Assembly (NCBI GenBank): GCA_002361355.1
Contig: DESQ01000017.1
Span: 62,001 to 126,000 of the forward strand
Direction of reading: 5' to 3'
DNA: 64,000 nucleotides
DNA from: Lachnospiraceae bacterium UBA3310
GTDB taxonomy: Bacteria; Bacillota; Clostridia; Lachnospirales; Lachnospiraceae
Under the pieces are notes generated by a model. That model was given only the letters and a program-made list of their open reading frames with translations. It did not search any database and was not told the origin of the DNA. A program made the position numbers and the translations under genes. The first letter of the stretch is position 1, and every line of letters starts with the position of its first letter. Shown piece after piece: positions 35,036-44,528 of the stretch.

Positions 35036-36110
35036 TGATTTTTTCCCCTTTATCATTTATTTTCAGATTTATGTGTTTGCTGCATATTTCCTTCATATCA
35101 ATAAATTTATCTAATAAATTATAAATCTCTACATCAATAACGTACTCATGTGAGCAATCTGTATTCGAAAAAAATTTTTCATGATCAAAAAGAAATAATA
35201 TGTATCTTACCAATCTGTCAATTGTGATCGAAATATTTAACTTTTTAAGTTCATTTATAAACTCTTCATTACTACAGTTATCTAATTCTCTTATTGTTTT
35301 TATTCCAAAAGATAATAGTAATTCCTCAACCTTCTTATACGAATAATATTTTTCCACTTTTCCATTTAGAATCGTTTCACAATATTCACTTAAAGAATCT
35401 TCCATAATAGTTTCATTTAGTAATGCCTGATAGGCTTTTTTACTCAAATTACCATTTTTGCTATCATAATATCTAACTATCTCATCGATCTGGTCATCGA
35501 TAAGTTCCAGGCTTCCGGATAACAGATTTGTTCTTCTTACTATACTTGAATCTTCTATACTTTCATAGTTTCCCTTATAGAGCCGATCATGAAATATTTG
35601 TGCCCATGCATCCTGTAGCACAGTTCTAATCTGTATCTCGCATTTAATTCCATTTAAATCAGTATACTCCAATTCATTAGTATCAATTGTCACAACATAA
35701 TGAATTGATAAATATCCAACTTTATCTTTCCCCAACAAATCGACTTTATTACCACTCTCATCACATAATATGTGATCTTTAAAAAGCCGTTCCACCGCAT
35801 CACTAATTATCTTCAAATCCGAGGGCAAATAAACAATTATTCTAACTCCGGCAAAATCCATTATTTGACTTTGGGGATTAGAATATTTTAAGGAGTATTT
35901 TCCATCCTTTTCAACCATTTTCTTTGCTTTTTTATATACACTGTCAACTGTTTTGGCGCGAGTGCAAGAATTTGCAATATTAAGCTTTTGACTCTTTATG
36001 AAGTTAATTATCTTATTATGAACAAAATCAGCAGCGTTGCGATATTTACCCTGATTACTTTCGTACCATTTTATAAAATTTTCAATTCTTAAACTTTCAT
36101 TGTCTATCAT
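35028..36110 (-). CDS. RelA/SpoT-domain protein (ToxSAS/CapRel-like candidate)
   Basis: The 360-residue protein has a clear (p)ppGpp-synthetase-type core between residues ~50 and 200: RAKTVDSVYKKAKKM (basic G-loop), IMDFAGVRIIVYLPSD (DxxGxR), GYLSIHYVV (GYxSxH) and CEIQIRTVLQDAWAQIFHD. All key residues look intact, so catalysis is plausible. There is no HD hydrolase or TGS-ACT region. The C-terminal ~150 residues are helical and not recognised. The ATG at 36108-36110 follows AGGGTGAG; a GTG four codons upstream is possible. Relatives make (p)ppGpp or (p)ppApp, or pyrophosphorylate tRNA as toxins. Confidence 0.85.
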   Translation of the reverse strand: MIDNESLRIENFIKWYESNQGKYRNAADFVHNKIINFIKSQKLNIANSCTRAKTVDSVYKKAKKMVEKDGKYSLKYSNPQSQIMDFAGVRIIVYLPSDLKIISDAVERLFKDHILCDESGNKVDLLGKDKVGYLSIHYVVTIDTNELEYTDLNGIKCEIQIRTVLQDAWAQIFHDRLYKGNYESIEDSSIVRRTNLLSGSLELIDDQIDEIVRYYDSKNGNLSKKAYQALLNETIMEDSLSEYCETILNGKVEKYYSYKKVEELLLSFGIKTIRELDNCSNEEFINELKKLNISITIDRLVRYILFLFDHEKFFSNTDCSHEYVIDVEIYNLLDKFIDMKEICSKHINLKINDKGEKIND

Positions 36111-36237
36111 CAAATAACTCACCCTATTGATACAGAAATAGACTCCCCATACTCGGCATCATTTATTTTATCATATTATTTTTGGGAACATCAACCACTA
36201 GGTTATGGATAAAAGAAACCCGAAAATACAACATCTG

Positions 36238-36657
36238 CTAAATTTGTATTTTACTTAGACATTCAGCCCAAAATTCATCTCCACTACCCGGTTCAACACT
36301 GTTTTTGCGTTGTACCATCCGAATTGCCTTTCGCAAATTGCTATTTCCCATAATATATTCGGCTATATCCCAAGAAACCTTTCCACGCTCTATCGCTGCC
36401 TGATCATATAAATAGCACCTAGTATCCATATGTTGCAGTTCCAGTGCCTCAAATATTTTCTCCATTAACTCTTTCTCTGGAGGTTTATTATTTCCTCGTT
36501 CTATATCACTGATATATGTCGGCGTCTTCCTTACTTCACTAGCGACTTTACGTATCGTAAATTTCTTTCTTTCTCTTATTATTCTTATGGACTTTCCAAA
36601 ACTATATTTTTTCTCACGCAATTCTTGTAATAAATCTTCCCAATTTATTTCATTCAT
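36238..36657 (-). CDS. XRE-family regulator of the RelA/SpoT cassette
   Basis: The 139-residue protein has a lambda-repressor-type HTH (SIRIIRERKKFTIRKVASEVRKTPTYISDIERGNNKPP) at residues 21-60 and a helical C-terminus. It lies 127 bases upstream of the RelA/SpoT-domain start on the same strand. An 8-base inverted repeat sits just before its own start (36673-36694), which suggests autoregulation. The region is visibly AT-rich compared with the flanking genes, a sign of recent acquisition. Confidence 0.85.
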   Translation of the reverse strand: MNEINWEDLLQELREKKYSFGKSIRIIRERKKFTIRKVASEVRKTPTYISDIERGNNKPPEKELMEKIFEALELQHMDTRCYLYDQAAIERGKVSWDIAEYIMGNSNLRKAIRMVQRKNSVEPGSGDEFWAECLSKIQI

Positions 36658-36672
36658 AGCTCTTCACTTCCA

Positions 36673-36694
36673 TAGTTAGTTAACTTACTAACTA
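36673..36694 (-). promoter_or_regulatory. Probable operator of the XRE regulator
   Basis: TAGTTAGT-TAACTT-ACTAACTA: perfect 8-base arms with a 6-base spacer, 16 bases upstream of the XRE start codon. The size and place suit a dimeric repressor. Confidence 0.7.
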
Positions 36695-36815
36695 AATTAT
36701 CATATTATTTTAAATTTGTCAATTTAATTCTATTTGGATTTCTATTGTTTTCCTAATCTTGAATGTTGTATACTGTTATTCATAGAAAGCGCGAAGAAAG
36801 GTCAGGTAAAGGATC

Positions 36816-37574
36816 ATGGACATACAGGAGATCATTGCTCTGGTAAAAAAAGCCAGGGCTTTTGTGGAAAATCGGGAAAAAGCCGGACATATTAAGACGA
36901 AGGGCCGGGCGGATTATGTAACACAGGTGGACACCGACATTCAGGAATTTTTGTCCCGTGAGCTGAGAAGCCGTTTCCCCGATATTCAGTTCCTGGGGGA
37001 GGAGGAAGGCTTACATGAGATGTCTGGAGATGTTTACTGGATTCTCGATCCCATAGACGGAACTACCAACCTTATCCATGATTTTCAGCACAGCGTAGTA
37101 TCGTTGGGATTATGTGAAAAGGGAAAGATCACAATGGGAATTGTCTATGATCCGTTCCGGGAAGATGTGTATTATGCACAGAGAGGACAGGGCAGCTTTT
37201 TAAACGGAAGCCCCATTCATGTCTCGGACGCCGAAACCCTGTCTGAAACGATTATTTCCGTCGGTACATCCCCCTATGACAGAGAGCTGACTGCGAAAAA
37301 CTTTCAACGCATTCAGCGCGTTTTTGATCTCAGTCAGGATATCCGCAGGATGGGGGCTGCCGCGCTGGATCTCGCCTATGTAGCCTGCGGGCGTACCGGA
37401 GGATTCTTCGAGCCGCGTTTAAGTCCGTGGGATTTTGCCGCCGGAATGCTTCTGGTGGAGGAAGCCGGCGGACAAGTAACGGATTTTGCAGGAGAACCGC
37501 TTAACTTATCAAAGAAAGGAAGCATTGCGGCATCCAACGGAAAAATACACGAGGAGTTGTTAGGGATACTGTGA
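36816..37574 (+). CDS. Inositol monophosphatase family protein
   Basis: Mg-dependent phosphatase of small sugar or inositol phosphates. The 252-residue protein has the two signature motifs: WILDPIDGTTNLIHDF (metal-binding DPIDGT) and SPWDFAAGMLLVEEAGG. The first metal Glu is in LGEEEGL. The length is typical for SuhB-like enzymes; the true substrate (inositol phosphate, 3'-phosphoadenosine phosphate or a sugar phosphate) is not evident. AGGTAAAGG precedes the ATG. It is followed by a strong hairpin at 37635-37674. Confidence 0.93.
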   Translation: MDIQEIIALVKKARAFVENREKAGHIKTKGRADYVTQVDTDIQEFLSRELRSRFPDIQFLGEEEGLHEMSGDVYWILDPIDGTTNLIHDFQHSVVSLGLCEKGKITMGIVYDPFREDVYYAQRGQGSFLNGSPIHVSDAETLSETIISVGTSPYDRELTAKNFQRIQRVFDLSQDIRRMGAAALDLAYVACGRTGGFFEPRLSPWDFAAGMLLVEEAGGQVTDFAGEPLNLSKKGSIAASNGKIHEELLGIL

Positions 37575-37634
37575 AAAAAGACGACATAAGCCTGCTCCTC
37601 TCTTTTTGGTATCCATCATCGTCAGATACAGCAC

Positions 37635-37674
37635 TTTAACAGGGAGTATCCTGTCTGGAATACTCCCTGTTAAA
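37635..37674. terminator. Bidirectional hairpin between the phosphatase gene and the ABC importer
   Basis: A perfect 15-bp stem (TTTAACAGGGAGTAT, 37635-37649, with 37660-37674) and a 10-base loop. T-tracts are short, but the position between two convergent genes supports termination for both. Confidence 0.7.
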
Positions 37675-37698
37675 ATATCACGTATTTTGTCCCAAATC

Positions 37699-38544
37699 TT
37701 ACCCCTTTACACCGCCAAGTGTCACGCCGGCGATAATATATTTTGAAAGGAAAAGATAGATAAGAATAATCGGCACGATTGCCACCAGAATCATCATATA
37801 GATCTTACCCATATCGCGGTTCATATAATCCGCGCCACGAAGGAGGGCAATCAGGATCGGTACTGTCATCTTCTCTTTTGACTGTATCACCAGAGCCGGA
37901 ACAAAGTAATTGTTCCAGGAACCGACAAACGTAAAAATTGCCTGTACGGCCATGGCCGGTTTCATAATCGGAAGGACAATCTGGTTAAACGTCCGAAACT
38001 CCTGCGAACCGTCAATCCTTGCCGCTTCTACCAGAGAAAGCGGAAGCGATGACTCCAGGTAGCTGTACATAAAGTAAAATACAGCCGGTGAAGCAATCGA
38101 CGGAATAATCAGAGGAAGAAGGGAATCATACATACCCATCTTTGTGATCAGGCGCAGGAACCCCATCGCCGTAACCTGTGTAGGCATGACAAGGATCGCC
38201 ATGATAAAGGTAAACGCAGCCTTCTTCAGCTTAAAATCATAGGCATACAATCCATAAGCCGTCAATGCGGAGAAGTAAATGCAGATTGCCGCCGAGCATC
38301 CGGAAACGATCAGACTGTTTACAATACCCCGTATCATCGGGAATTCTCCGTCATTCGCAACACTATTGAAATTCTTTAAAAAACTGCTTCCCGGCAGCGC
38401 ATGAAACCCTCTTTGCAGCTCCGCATGGGAATGGGTCGCGTTGATAATCAGTATGTAAAAGAAAAACAGGCACAAAAAAGACAGAATGATCAACAGCGCA
38501 TGTGCAAATATAGTGCGAAACGAGTTATATCCTTTTGATTTCAT
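37699..38544 (-). CDS. Carbohydrate ABC transporter permease, MalG type
   Basis: Inner-membrane component of a sugar importer. The 281-residue protein has six hydrophobic segments. The ATPase-contact loop reads EAARIDGSQEFRTFNQIVLPIMKPAMA, and FVGSWNNYFVPALV corresponds to the WNDF region. It ends with KYIIAGVTLGGVKG, the usual C-terminus. AGGAG eight bases before the ATG at 38542-38544 sets the start. It follows the MalF-type gene by four bases. No ATPase gene is nearby, so a shared MsmK/UgpC-type ATPase is presumably used. Confidence 0.93.
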   Translation of the reverse strand: MKSKGYNSFRTIFAHALLIILSFLCLFFFYILIINATHSHAELQRGFHALPGSSFLKNFNSVANDGEFPMIRGIVNSLIVSGCSAAICIYFSALTAYGLYAYDFKLKKAAFTFIMAILVMPTQVTAMGFLRLITKMGMYDSLLPLIIPSIASPAVFYFMYSYLESSLPLSLVEAARIDGSQEFRTFNQIVLPIMKPAMAVQAIFTFVGSWNNYFVPALVIQSKEKMTVPILIALLRGADYMNRDMGKIYMMILVAIVPIILIYLFLSKYIIAGVTLGGVKG

Positions 38545-38548
38545 TATC

Positions 38549-39496
38549 TTATCTCCTTCCCCTCTTATTCTTTCTGGCTGCCGCTTTGGAGCCGTCCGGA
38601 TCATCATCGTTTGTAATCCGATAAACGATAAAGCACAGGATGCCGCTCACAATAAACAAGTATACTGACAATGCGCCTGCCATACCGTAGTTCTTGCTTC
38701 TCAAATGACTGTTGAGGAACATGATCAGCGTCATGGACGTACGATCGGGATTTCCCTGCCCGTTCGTCAAAATCTGAGGCACATCAAACATCTGAAGGCC
38801 GCCTATAATAGATGTAATCAATGTATACGCAAGAATAGGACGAATCAGCGGAAGGGTTATGCGGAAGAATCTCTGCATGCTGTTGCAGCCGTCTATTTCC
38901 GACGCCTCAAAAATATCCGGGCTGATACCCATGATTGCGGCCATCAGCATAATGGTCGTATTTCCGAACCACATCAGGAAATTCATAATTCCGACTAAGG
39001 ACCTTACTCCCAATGCAGTGCGCATAAAATCAATGGCCTCGCCTATTACCCCAAGCGACATCAAGATTGAATTGACCGGGCCCTTGGTTGAAAACAAGGT
39101 AAAGAACAGCATGGCAAATGCGGATGCCATGATCAGATTAGGCAGATAAATAACTACCTTAAAAAATTGCTGACAGCGAATCTTCATCCGCACATCCACA
39201 AACCAGGAGGCAAGCGTCAGCGCTATCACGATCTGCGGTATAAAGCCGATCAGCCACAGGATCAGGGTATTTCCCGCATATTTCAGCATATCAGATTGAA
39301 TCAGACTTGCGTAATTCTGCATCCCAATAAAATTAGGGCCGATTTCCTTGATCCCTGACCGAAAATATTCATAAAAGCTGTATCGAATGGTGTCTACCAA
39401 TGGTATAAGAGAAAAAATCAAAAAGCTTGCAAAAAAAGGAAGAATGAAAATATATCCCCATTTTGCGTAACTGACTAATTTGCGTTTTTTCTGCAC
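38549..39496 (-). CDS. Carbohydrate ABC transporter permease, MalF type
   Basis: Partner permease of about 315 residues with six membrane segments and the loop EASEIDGCNSMQRFFRITLPLIRPILA. Start choice is uncertain: the frame reaches a GTG at 39505, but AAAGGGG is best spaced for the GTG at 39494-39496 (VQKKRKLVSY). It lies between the binding-protein and MalG genes and completes the membrane channel. Confidence 0.92.
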   Translation of the reverse strand: MQKKRKLVSYAKWGYIFILPFFASFLIFSLIPLVDTIRYSFYEYFRSGIKEIGPNFIGMQNYASLIQSDMLKYAGNTLILWLIGFIPQIVIALTLASWFVDVRMKIRCQQFFKVVIYLPNLIMASAFAMLFFTLFSTKGPVNSILMSLGVIGEAIDFMRTALGVRSLVGIMNFLMWFGNTTIMLMAAIMGISPDIFEASEIDGCNSMQRFFRITLPLIRPILAYTLITSIIGGLQMFDVPQILTNGQGNPDRTSMTLIMFLNSHLRSKNYGMAGALSVYLFIVSGILCFIVYRITNDDDPDGSKAAARKNKRGRR

Positions 39497-39566
39497 GAAC
39501 AACACCCCTTTCCTAAATTGAGAATGCGGTGTAACTACTACACCGCATTCTTAATCGTTTCAAAAA

Positions 39567-41030
39567 TTACGGCCACTGAATTTCTGTAATCTCAGGATAA
39601 CGCTCTTTGATAGCGATCTCGAAGTTTGCCTTCGCTGTGTCGAAATCAATCTGACCCTTTAAGTAATCGGTAAATGCATTCTGAATCAGCTCTACACAAC
39701 CCTGATCGTATGAAGACAACGGAGCCATCTTGATGCTGGAAAGGCTGTCTGCAAAGTAGCCGTACGGATTCTGGCCGCCAAGGAAAGCAGATGCAAACTC
39801 ATCGTTAGCCGCTGCATCCTGCATAACGGACTGCGCGTTTGTGAACTCTGTATACTCTTTTGCAACCTTGGTCAGATTCTCCTTGTCGCCGGTCAGCGCC
39901 ATGATGATATCCTTTACATGTCCCGGGTTATCCGTGCCGGTTGCCGCAAGAAGATAGGTTCCGCCCCAGTTATAGGACAGCGGAGCGTTCGTCACTGCCC
40001 AGGAACCTTCCTCGCCGTCCCAGTTAGGAATCATCTGCGTGTCAATTCCCCATGCCGGGAAAAGATAAGCGAATACCTTTGCGCTGGAGCTCATCGCCGT
40101 AAACCACTCCGCGTTCCACTGTCCCGATACGGTGGGGTCAAAATAGCCTGCATCCATCCACTCCTTGGAATCCGTAACCCAGTCGATGACCTTCTGGTCA
40201 ACCTTGATCGTTGTGGAGCCGCTCTCAACCCAGGGACTTGCAATGTTGTTGCCGTAGGTACGGAAGGTATCAGCGTAGCAGGAGAACGTATAGTAGCCCT
40301 TTGCTTTGAGCTCTTCCGCCGTTGTCTTCATGGTAGCCCAGTCCGCGGTCTTCTTGCCAATCTCTACAGGATCATCCGTACCCCATACATCCTTCGCGAT
40401 ATCGCGGCGGTATACTAAAACGCCGGGGCAGGCCTGCCACGTGGATGCCCTCTGCACTCCGTTCTGGTCAGAGGCAACTGTCTTGGTAAACTCATACTGA
40501 TCCGCCAAATCGGTATCCGGGTTAATGCCCAGATCTGAGAGCGGCATCGCCGCATCCACATCAGCATCCGTATATTTCACAATGTAATCGATCTCGGCAG
40601 CGAAAAGATCAACCTTATCGTCATCGGCTGCACTTGCTTGATTCATAAGCGCTTCATCCAGCTTATCCTGATATACGCCATCCTGGTTAGGATTGATGAT
40701 CCAGTGGATTTCCGTGCCGTCGTTTAAGGTAGACACCGTGCCGTCTTCGGATGTGTTTTCAATTGCCGGATAAACCGCCGTGATACGCGTACGCAGCTCG
40801 TCATTGAAGCTGTAGATATTGATGACCTTGCCCTGGTTCGCCTGTGCATCAGCTCCGGCTGTGTCACTGGCTGTGTCGCCGGCCGTATCGGCAGCCGCTG
40901 TCTCCGTTCCTGTCTCCGCGCTCCCTCCGTTATCAGCCGGAGCCGGGCTTGAACCGCCCGATCCGCATCCTGCCAGAGTACCTGTCATCATAGCAGATGC
41001 AAGTACCACACTGAGTAATTTCTTTTTCAT
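39567..41030 (-). CDS. Extracellular sugar-binding lipoprotein of the ABC importer
   Basis: The 487-residue protein has a lipoprotein signal: MKKKLLSVVLASAMM then the lipobox LAGC at residues 19-22. A low-complexity Gly/Ala/Asp/Thr linker follows (residues 23-65) and then a two-lobed binding domain with many surface Trp and Tyr residues suited to stacking on sugars. It would capture an oligosaccharide and deliver it to the two permeases encoded downstream. Because the phosphorylase gene upstream is of GH94 type, a beta-linked disaccharide or oligosaccharide is the likely cargo. Confidence 0.92.
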   Translation of the reverse strand: MKKKLLSVVLASAMMTGTLAGCGSGGSSPAPADNGGSAETGTETAAADTAGDTASDTAGADAQANQGKVINIYSFNDELRTRITAVYPAIENTSEDGTVSTLNDGTEIHWIINPNQDGVYQDKLDEALMNQASAADDDKVDLFAAEIDYIVKYTDADVDAAMPLSDLGINPDTDLADQYEFTKTVASDQNGVQRASTWQACPGVLVYRRDIAKDVWGTDDPVEIGKKTADWATMKTTAEELKAKGYYTFSCYADTFRTYGNNIASPWVESGSTTIKVDQKVIDWVTDSKEWMDAGYFDPTVSGQWNAEWFTAMSSSAKVFAYLFPAWGIDTQMIPNWDGEEGSWAVTNAPLSYNWGGTYLLAATGTDNPGHVKDIIMALTGDKENLTKVAKEYTEFTNAQSVMQDAAANDEFASAFLGGQNPYGYFADSLSSIKMAPLSSYDQGCVELIQNAFTDYLKGQIDFDTAKANFEIAIKERYPEITEIQWP

Positions 41031-41174
41031 AAAATATGTACCTCCTGTTCTTTAAATTGGTTTTATCCGGAATATAACTTTCCGTCGTTTTCTTAAATAA
41101 TAGCATATCCTTTTTGCCAATCACAATATATAAGAATCCATCCAAAAATATCAGATTTATGTCTCAATCCGCAT

Positions 41175-43589
41175 TCATGACATAATCAATTCTATTTCCG
41201 AATCTTGTTGCAGCACTTCCGCCGGAATATAGTTTCCTTCCTGTTCTTTGCCGTTAACAATGAGCTTCCTGCATCCTGTCTGCACATGACCCGGATTTTT
41301 GACAGTGATGTGCAGATGGTTTCCCCTAAAATCCTTCTCAATCTCAAAATACTCCCATTCCTTCGGAACAGAAGGCGCGATCTTAAGCCCGTAGAAGTCA
41401 GGACGCATGCCCAGTATACCCTCCACACATCCCACCATAACTGTAGATGCCGTTCCCGTCAGCCAATGTACATGAGAGCGCCCAAAATGCGGGCTGTCCT
41501 TTCCTTCCGTAAACTGGCCATAGCAATAAGGCTCTAACCTGCGTATCTCGGCCCGGTCATTTTGGGCTGCCGGCGCATTTTCCATAAAATAGGTAAAAGC
41601 GCGTTCCCCATGTCCCCTGAGTGCCTCCGCCAAGATAATCCATCCCTGAGACTGTGAAAAAATACCCGCATTTTCCTTCGTTCCTTCGTTATAGATCACA
41701 GCAAGCGCCCCGTCAAAAGCATGTTTGTGATAAGGCGGATCCATCAAAACTGCCCCATATTCCGTATTCAGCCTCTCGTATACCGCATTCAGCGCCGTAT
41801 CCGCCTGTTCATCCGATGCAAAACCACTGATGACTGCCCAGCTCTGGGGATTTAACCACATATTTGCTTCAAGATCCGTGCGTTTTCCAATGACCTCTCC
41901 CTTTTCCGTAAAGCCGCGGATAAATCTGTCCTGATCCCAGCACAAATCCTGTATGACCGCGCCAATCTCTTCCTGCTTCTCATCCAGATAGTCGATATAA
42001 TTCCGATCTTCCTTATATAAAGCAAACTTTTTCATAATGGACATGGCAAGATAGAACTGCAGCGCTACAAAAGAAGATTCTCCTTCCTTGCCAAGCCTCA
42101 AGCAATCATTCCAATCCGCATACAATCCGGCAGGCATGCCGTGAGGGCCCAAATGATTCATAGAAAAATCAATGGCCCGCTTTAAATGTTCATATACCGT
42201 GCCCTCATCTTTGTTTGCAAAAGGGATAACCTCATCAATAAAAGAAAGGTCTCCCGCCTCGGAAATATACTTATAAACAGTCGGAAACAGCCACAGGGCA
42301 TCATCCGCGCGATATGCAGGGTGTCCTGTCTCCTGCACATAGGACATATCATCCGGCGTATCCTCATGCCCGGCGTTGTGCGTAAACTTGACTAACGGCA
42401 GGCCGCCGCCGTTATCCACCTGTGCGGAGAGCATAAAGCGAATCTTCTCCACCGCCATCTCCGGTGCCAAATGAATCACTCCCTGAATATCCTGCACCGT
42501 ATCCCGGTATCCATACCCGTTGCGGAGACCACAGTAGATAAAGGAAGCCGCCCGTGACCAGATAAACGTCATGAAGCAGTTGTAGGCATTCCATGTATTG
42601 ATCATGGTATTAAATTCCGAGCTTGGCGTTTTGACCTGAAAATGGGAGAGTTTTCCATGCCAATATGTAATCAGTTCCTCCAGCTCTTCCCGACAGGTTT
42701 TCTCCGGGCTCCGATAGCTGTCCAGAATCTCTTCCGCCTCCGCATCTTCTTTCATACCCAGAATAAACGCTATATTCTTCGTCTCCCCCGGCGTCAGTGT
42801 AATCCGGGCGGCAAGCGCACCACACCCGTTTTCATTGTAATTGAGTTCTCCGCCGAGATTGCCATTCACCACACCGTCAGGATTGCCATAGCCATGATAT
42901 CTTCCCAAAAAAGCCTCTCTGTCTCCACAGTATGAGAAAATTTCCGCCCCTGCCAGACCAAAAAAGCGTTCGATAACCGTTTTGTTATCTACATCTTTTC
43001 CTTTCTCCAAAGTATCCAGATTACCATGAATCTTCTGCCGAATCCGGTTTCCCATAAAAGCAGTGCTGGTAACAAACTGCGAATATTGCAGATTTACCTG
43101 ATCATGCTCATAGTTATTAACATTTGTAAATTCAGCATATCCCGTAATTGTCAGGCTTCTTGCCGCCCCGGAAAGATTCGTCACTTTCAGGTTCCAAACC
43201 TCATAAGATTTATCAAGTGGAACATAATATAAAACTTCCGAATGAATATCACTGTAATCTGCAATCATTCTGGTATATGCCGTTCCGTGACGGCATTCAC
43301 TCTTATAATCTTTCAGATCCTTTCCCACCGGCTGCCATGAGGCAGACCAATAATCCTTGCTCTCGTTATCACGGATATAAATATAACGTCCCGGTTGATC
43401 GAACTGATTAAAAATATATCGCAGAATCCTGCCGTTAGCGCCGGATTTGGCAAAGCTGTATCCTCCGGCATTGTTGGAAATGATAGCGCCATACTCCGGG
43501 GAGCCAAGATAATTCGCCCAGGGTGCCGGCGTATCCGGTCTTTCAATCACATATTCCCGTTTCTCATCATCAAAATAGCCAAATTTCAT
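41175..43589 (-). CDS. GH94 glycoside phosphorylase (cellobiose/chitobiose phosphorylase-like)
   Basis: Cleaves a beta-glycosidic bond with phosphate to give a sugar 1-phosphate. The 804-residue protein starts MKFGYFDDEKREYVIERPDT, matching the opening of cellobiose and N,N'-diacetylchitobiose phosphorylases, and has the beta-sandwich then alpha/alpha barrel plan. The catalytic acid lies in YADWNDCLRLG (~residue 490). GGAGG six bases before ATG 43587-43589 excludes the longer frame. There is no signal peptide, so it acts on imported sugar. The first gene of the unit phosphorylase-binding protein-MalF-MalG. Exact substrate not decidable by eye. Confidence 0.9.
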   Translation of the reverse strand: MKFGYFDDEKREYVIERPDTPAPWANYLGSPEYGAIISNNAGGYSFAKSGANGRILRYIFNQFDQPGRYIYIRDNESKDYWSASWQPVGKDLKDYKSECRHGTAYTRMIADYSDIHSEVLYYVPLDKSYEVWNLKVTNLSGAARSLTITGYAEFTNVNNYEHDQVNLQYSQFVTSTAFMGNRIRQKIHGNLDTLEKGKDVDNKTVIERFFGLAGAEIFSYCGDREAFLGRYHGYGNPDGVVNGNLGGELNYNENGCGALAARITLTPGETKNIAFILGMKEDAEAEEILDSYRSPEKTCREELEELITYWHGKLSHFQVKTPSSEFNTMINTWNAYNCFMTFIWSRAASFIYCGLRNGYGYRDTVQDIQGVIHLAPEMAVEKIRFMLSAQVDNGGGLPLVKFTHNAGHEDTPDDMSYVQETGHPAYRADDALWLFPTVYKYISEAGDLSFIDEVIPFANKDEGTVYEHLKRAIDFSMNHLGPHGMPAGLYADWNDCLRLGKEGESSFVALQFYLAMSIMKKFALYKEDRNYIDYLDEKQEEIGAVIQDLCWDQDRFIRGFTEKGEVIGKRTDLEANMWLNPQSWAVISGFASDEQADTALNAVYERLNTEYGAVLMDPPYHKHAFDGALAVIYNEGTKENAGIFSQSQGWIILAEALRGHGERAFTYFMENAPAAQNDRAEIRRLEPYCYGQFTEGKDSPHFGRSHVHWLTGTASTVMVGCVEGILGMRPDFYGLKIAPSVPKEWEYFEIEKDFRGNHLHITVKNPGHVQTGCRKLIVNGKEQEGNYIPAEVLQQDSEIELIMS

Positions 43590-43672
43590 ACCCAACCTCC
43601 TCGTGTTTTTCAAAAGTATAGTCTTATATCTGATTGCGATATATAAAGTTATATACAAAAATGTCAGATTCA

Positions 43673-43681
43673 TGATATAAT
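43673..43681 (+). promoter_or_regulatory. Extended -10 promoter element of the AraC-family gene
   Basis: TGATATAAT (TG-n-TATAAT) at 43673-43681, 61 bases before the ATG. The 152-base divergent interval is AT-rich and should also hold the promoter of the GH94 gene and the regulator's binding sites. Confidence 0.5.
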
Positions 43682-43741
43682 GAGCGCAGTGGAAAACCAA
43701 GCTCCACAAAAGCAATGAGTCGTGCATAATAGGGGAAAAAG

Positions 43742-44482
43742 ATGAATTTACGAACCGAATGGTTTCAGGAAGAACTGCAAAAAAGTGAAGAGTCCCTTTC
43801 ACACCGCCCGTTAGAAGAAGAGTATTACTTTTATCAGGCAGTCAGTTCAGGTGATATGGATTTTGTTGAGAGGAACTGCAGAGAGAATACCTTTACCAAT
43901 CCGGAGGGCATGGGCATCCTCTCTACCAATCCCCTTACCAATCTAAAATATCATTTTGTTGTCACAGTTGCCATGATTACCAGACGCTGTGTGGAGGCCG
44001 GTATGGAATTAGAGCAGGCATTCCGACTCAGCGATTTCTATATTTTGAAGATGGACGCCTGCACTTCAATTGATGCCATCTCCAAGCTGCATACCCAGAT
44101 GGTTCTCGACTACACAAGAAAAATGATACTGGTGAAGAAACATAACTTTCTGCCAAAACCCATCATTCTTTGTATGGACTACATTTACAGCAACATCAAC
44201 CGCCGGATCACCGTTGATAAACTCGCGGAACATACAGGGCTTTCCCCGAGTTACCTCTCACGGCTTTTTAAGAAAGAGCTTAACGTTTCCGTCAGCGAGT
44301 ACATTTGTGAAATGAAAATTGAAAAAGCACAGCACCTGCTCCGATACTCTGATTATAGTCTGGTTGAAATTGCAAATTACCTTGCCTTCTCTTCTCAGAG
44401 CCATTTTATCCAGACCTTTAAAAAACTGACCGGCGTGACTCCCAAGAAATACCGTGACCACTATTACCGCACTTCCTGGTAA
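43742..44482 (+). CDS. AraC-family transcriptional regulator
   Basis: The 246-residue protein has an unusual helical N-terminal sensor (residues 1-140, not a cupin) and a C-terminal AraC domain with both HTH parts: ITVDKLAEHTGLSPSYLSRLFKKELNVSVSEYI and LVEIANYLAFSSQSHFIQTFKKLTGVTPKKYR. It is divergent from the GH94-ABC importer unit and convergent with the second GH94 gene, so it is the likely activator of one or both. Confidence 0.93.
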   Translation: MNLRTEWFQEELQKSEESLSHRPLEEEYYFYQAVSSGDMDFVERNCRENTFTNPEGMGILSTNPLTNLKYHFVVTVAMITRRCVEAGMELEQAFRLSDFYILKMDACTSIDAISKLHTQMVLDYTRKMILVKKHNFLPKPIILCMDYIYSNINRRITVDKLAEHTGLSPSYLSRLFKKELNVSVSEYICEMKIEKAQHLLRYSDYSLVEIANYLAFSSQSHFIQTFKKLTGVTPKKYRDHYYRTSW

Positions 44483-44500
44483 AATACAAGTTTCAAAATG

Positions 44501-44528
44501 TTGGTTTCTGCTCTCAGGCAGAAACCAA
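44501..44528. terminator. Bidirectional hairpin between the AraC gene and the second GH94 gene
   Basis: TTGGTTTCTGC (44501-44511) pairs perfectly with 44518-44528 around a 6-base loop. It includes the last codons of the minus-strand phosphorylase gene. T-runs are weak. Confidence 0.5.

Noticed and set aside
43590..43802. N-terminal extension of the GH94 phosphorylase
   Set aside because: The known family opening and a GGAGG site set the start at 43589; the extension overlaps the divergent AraC gene.
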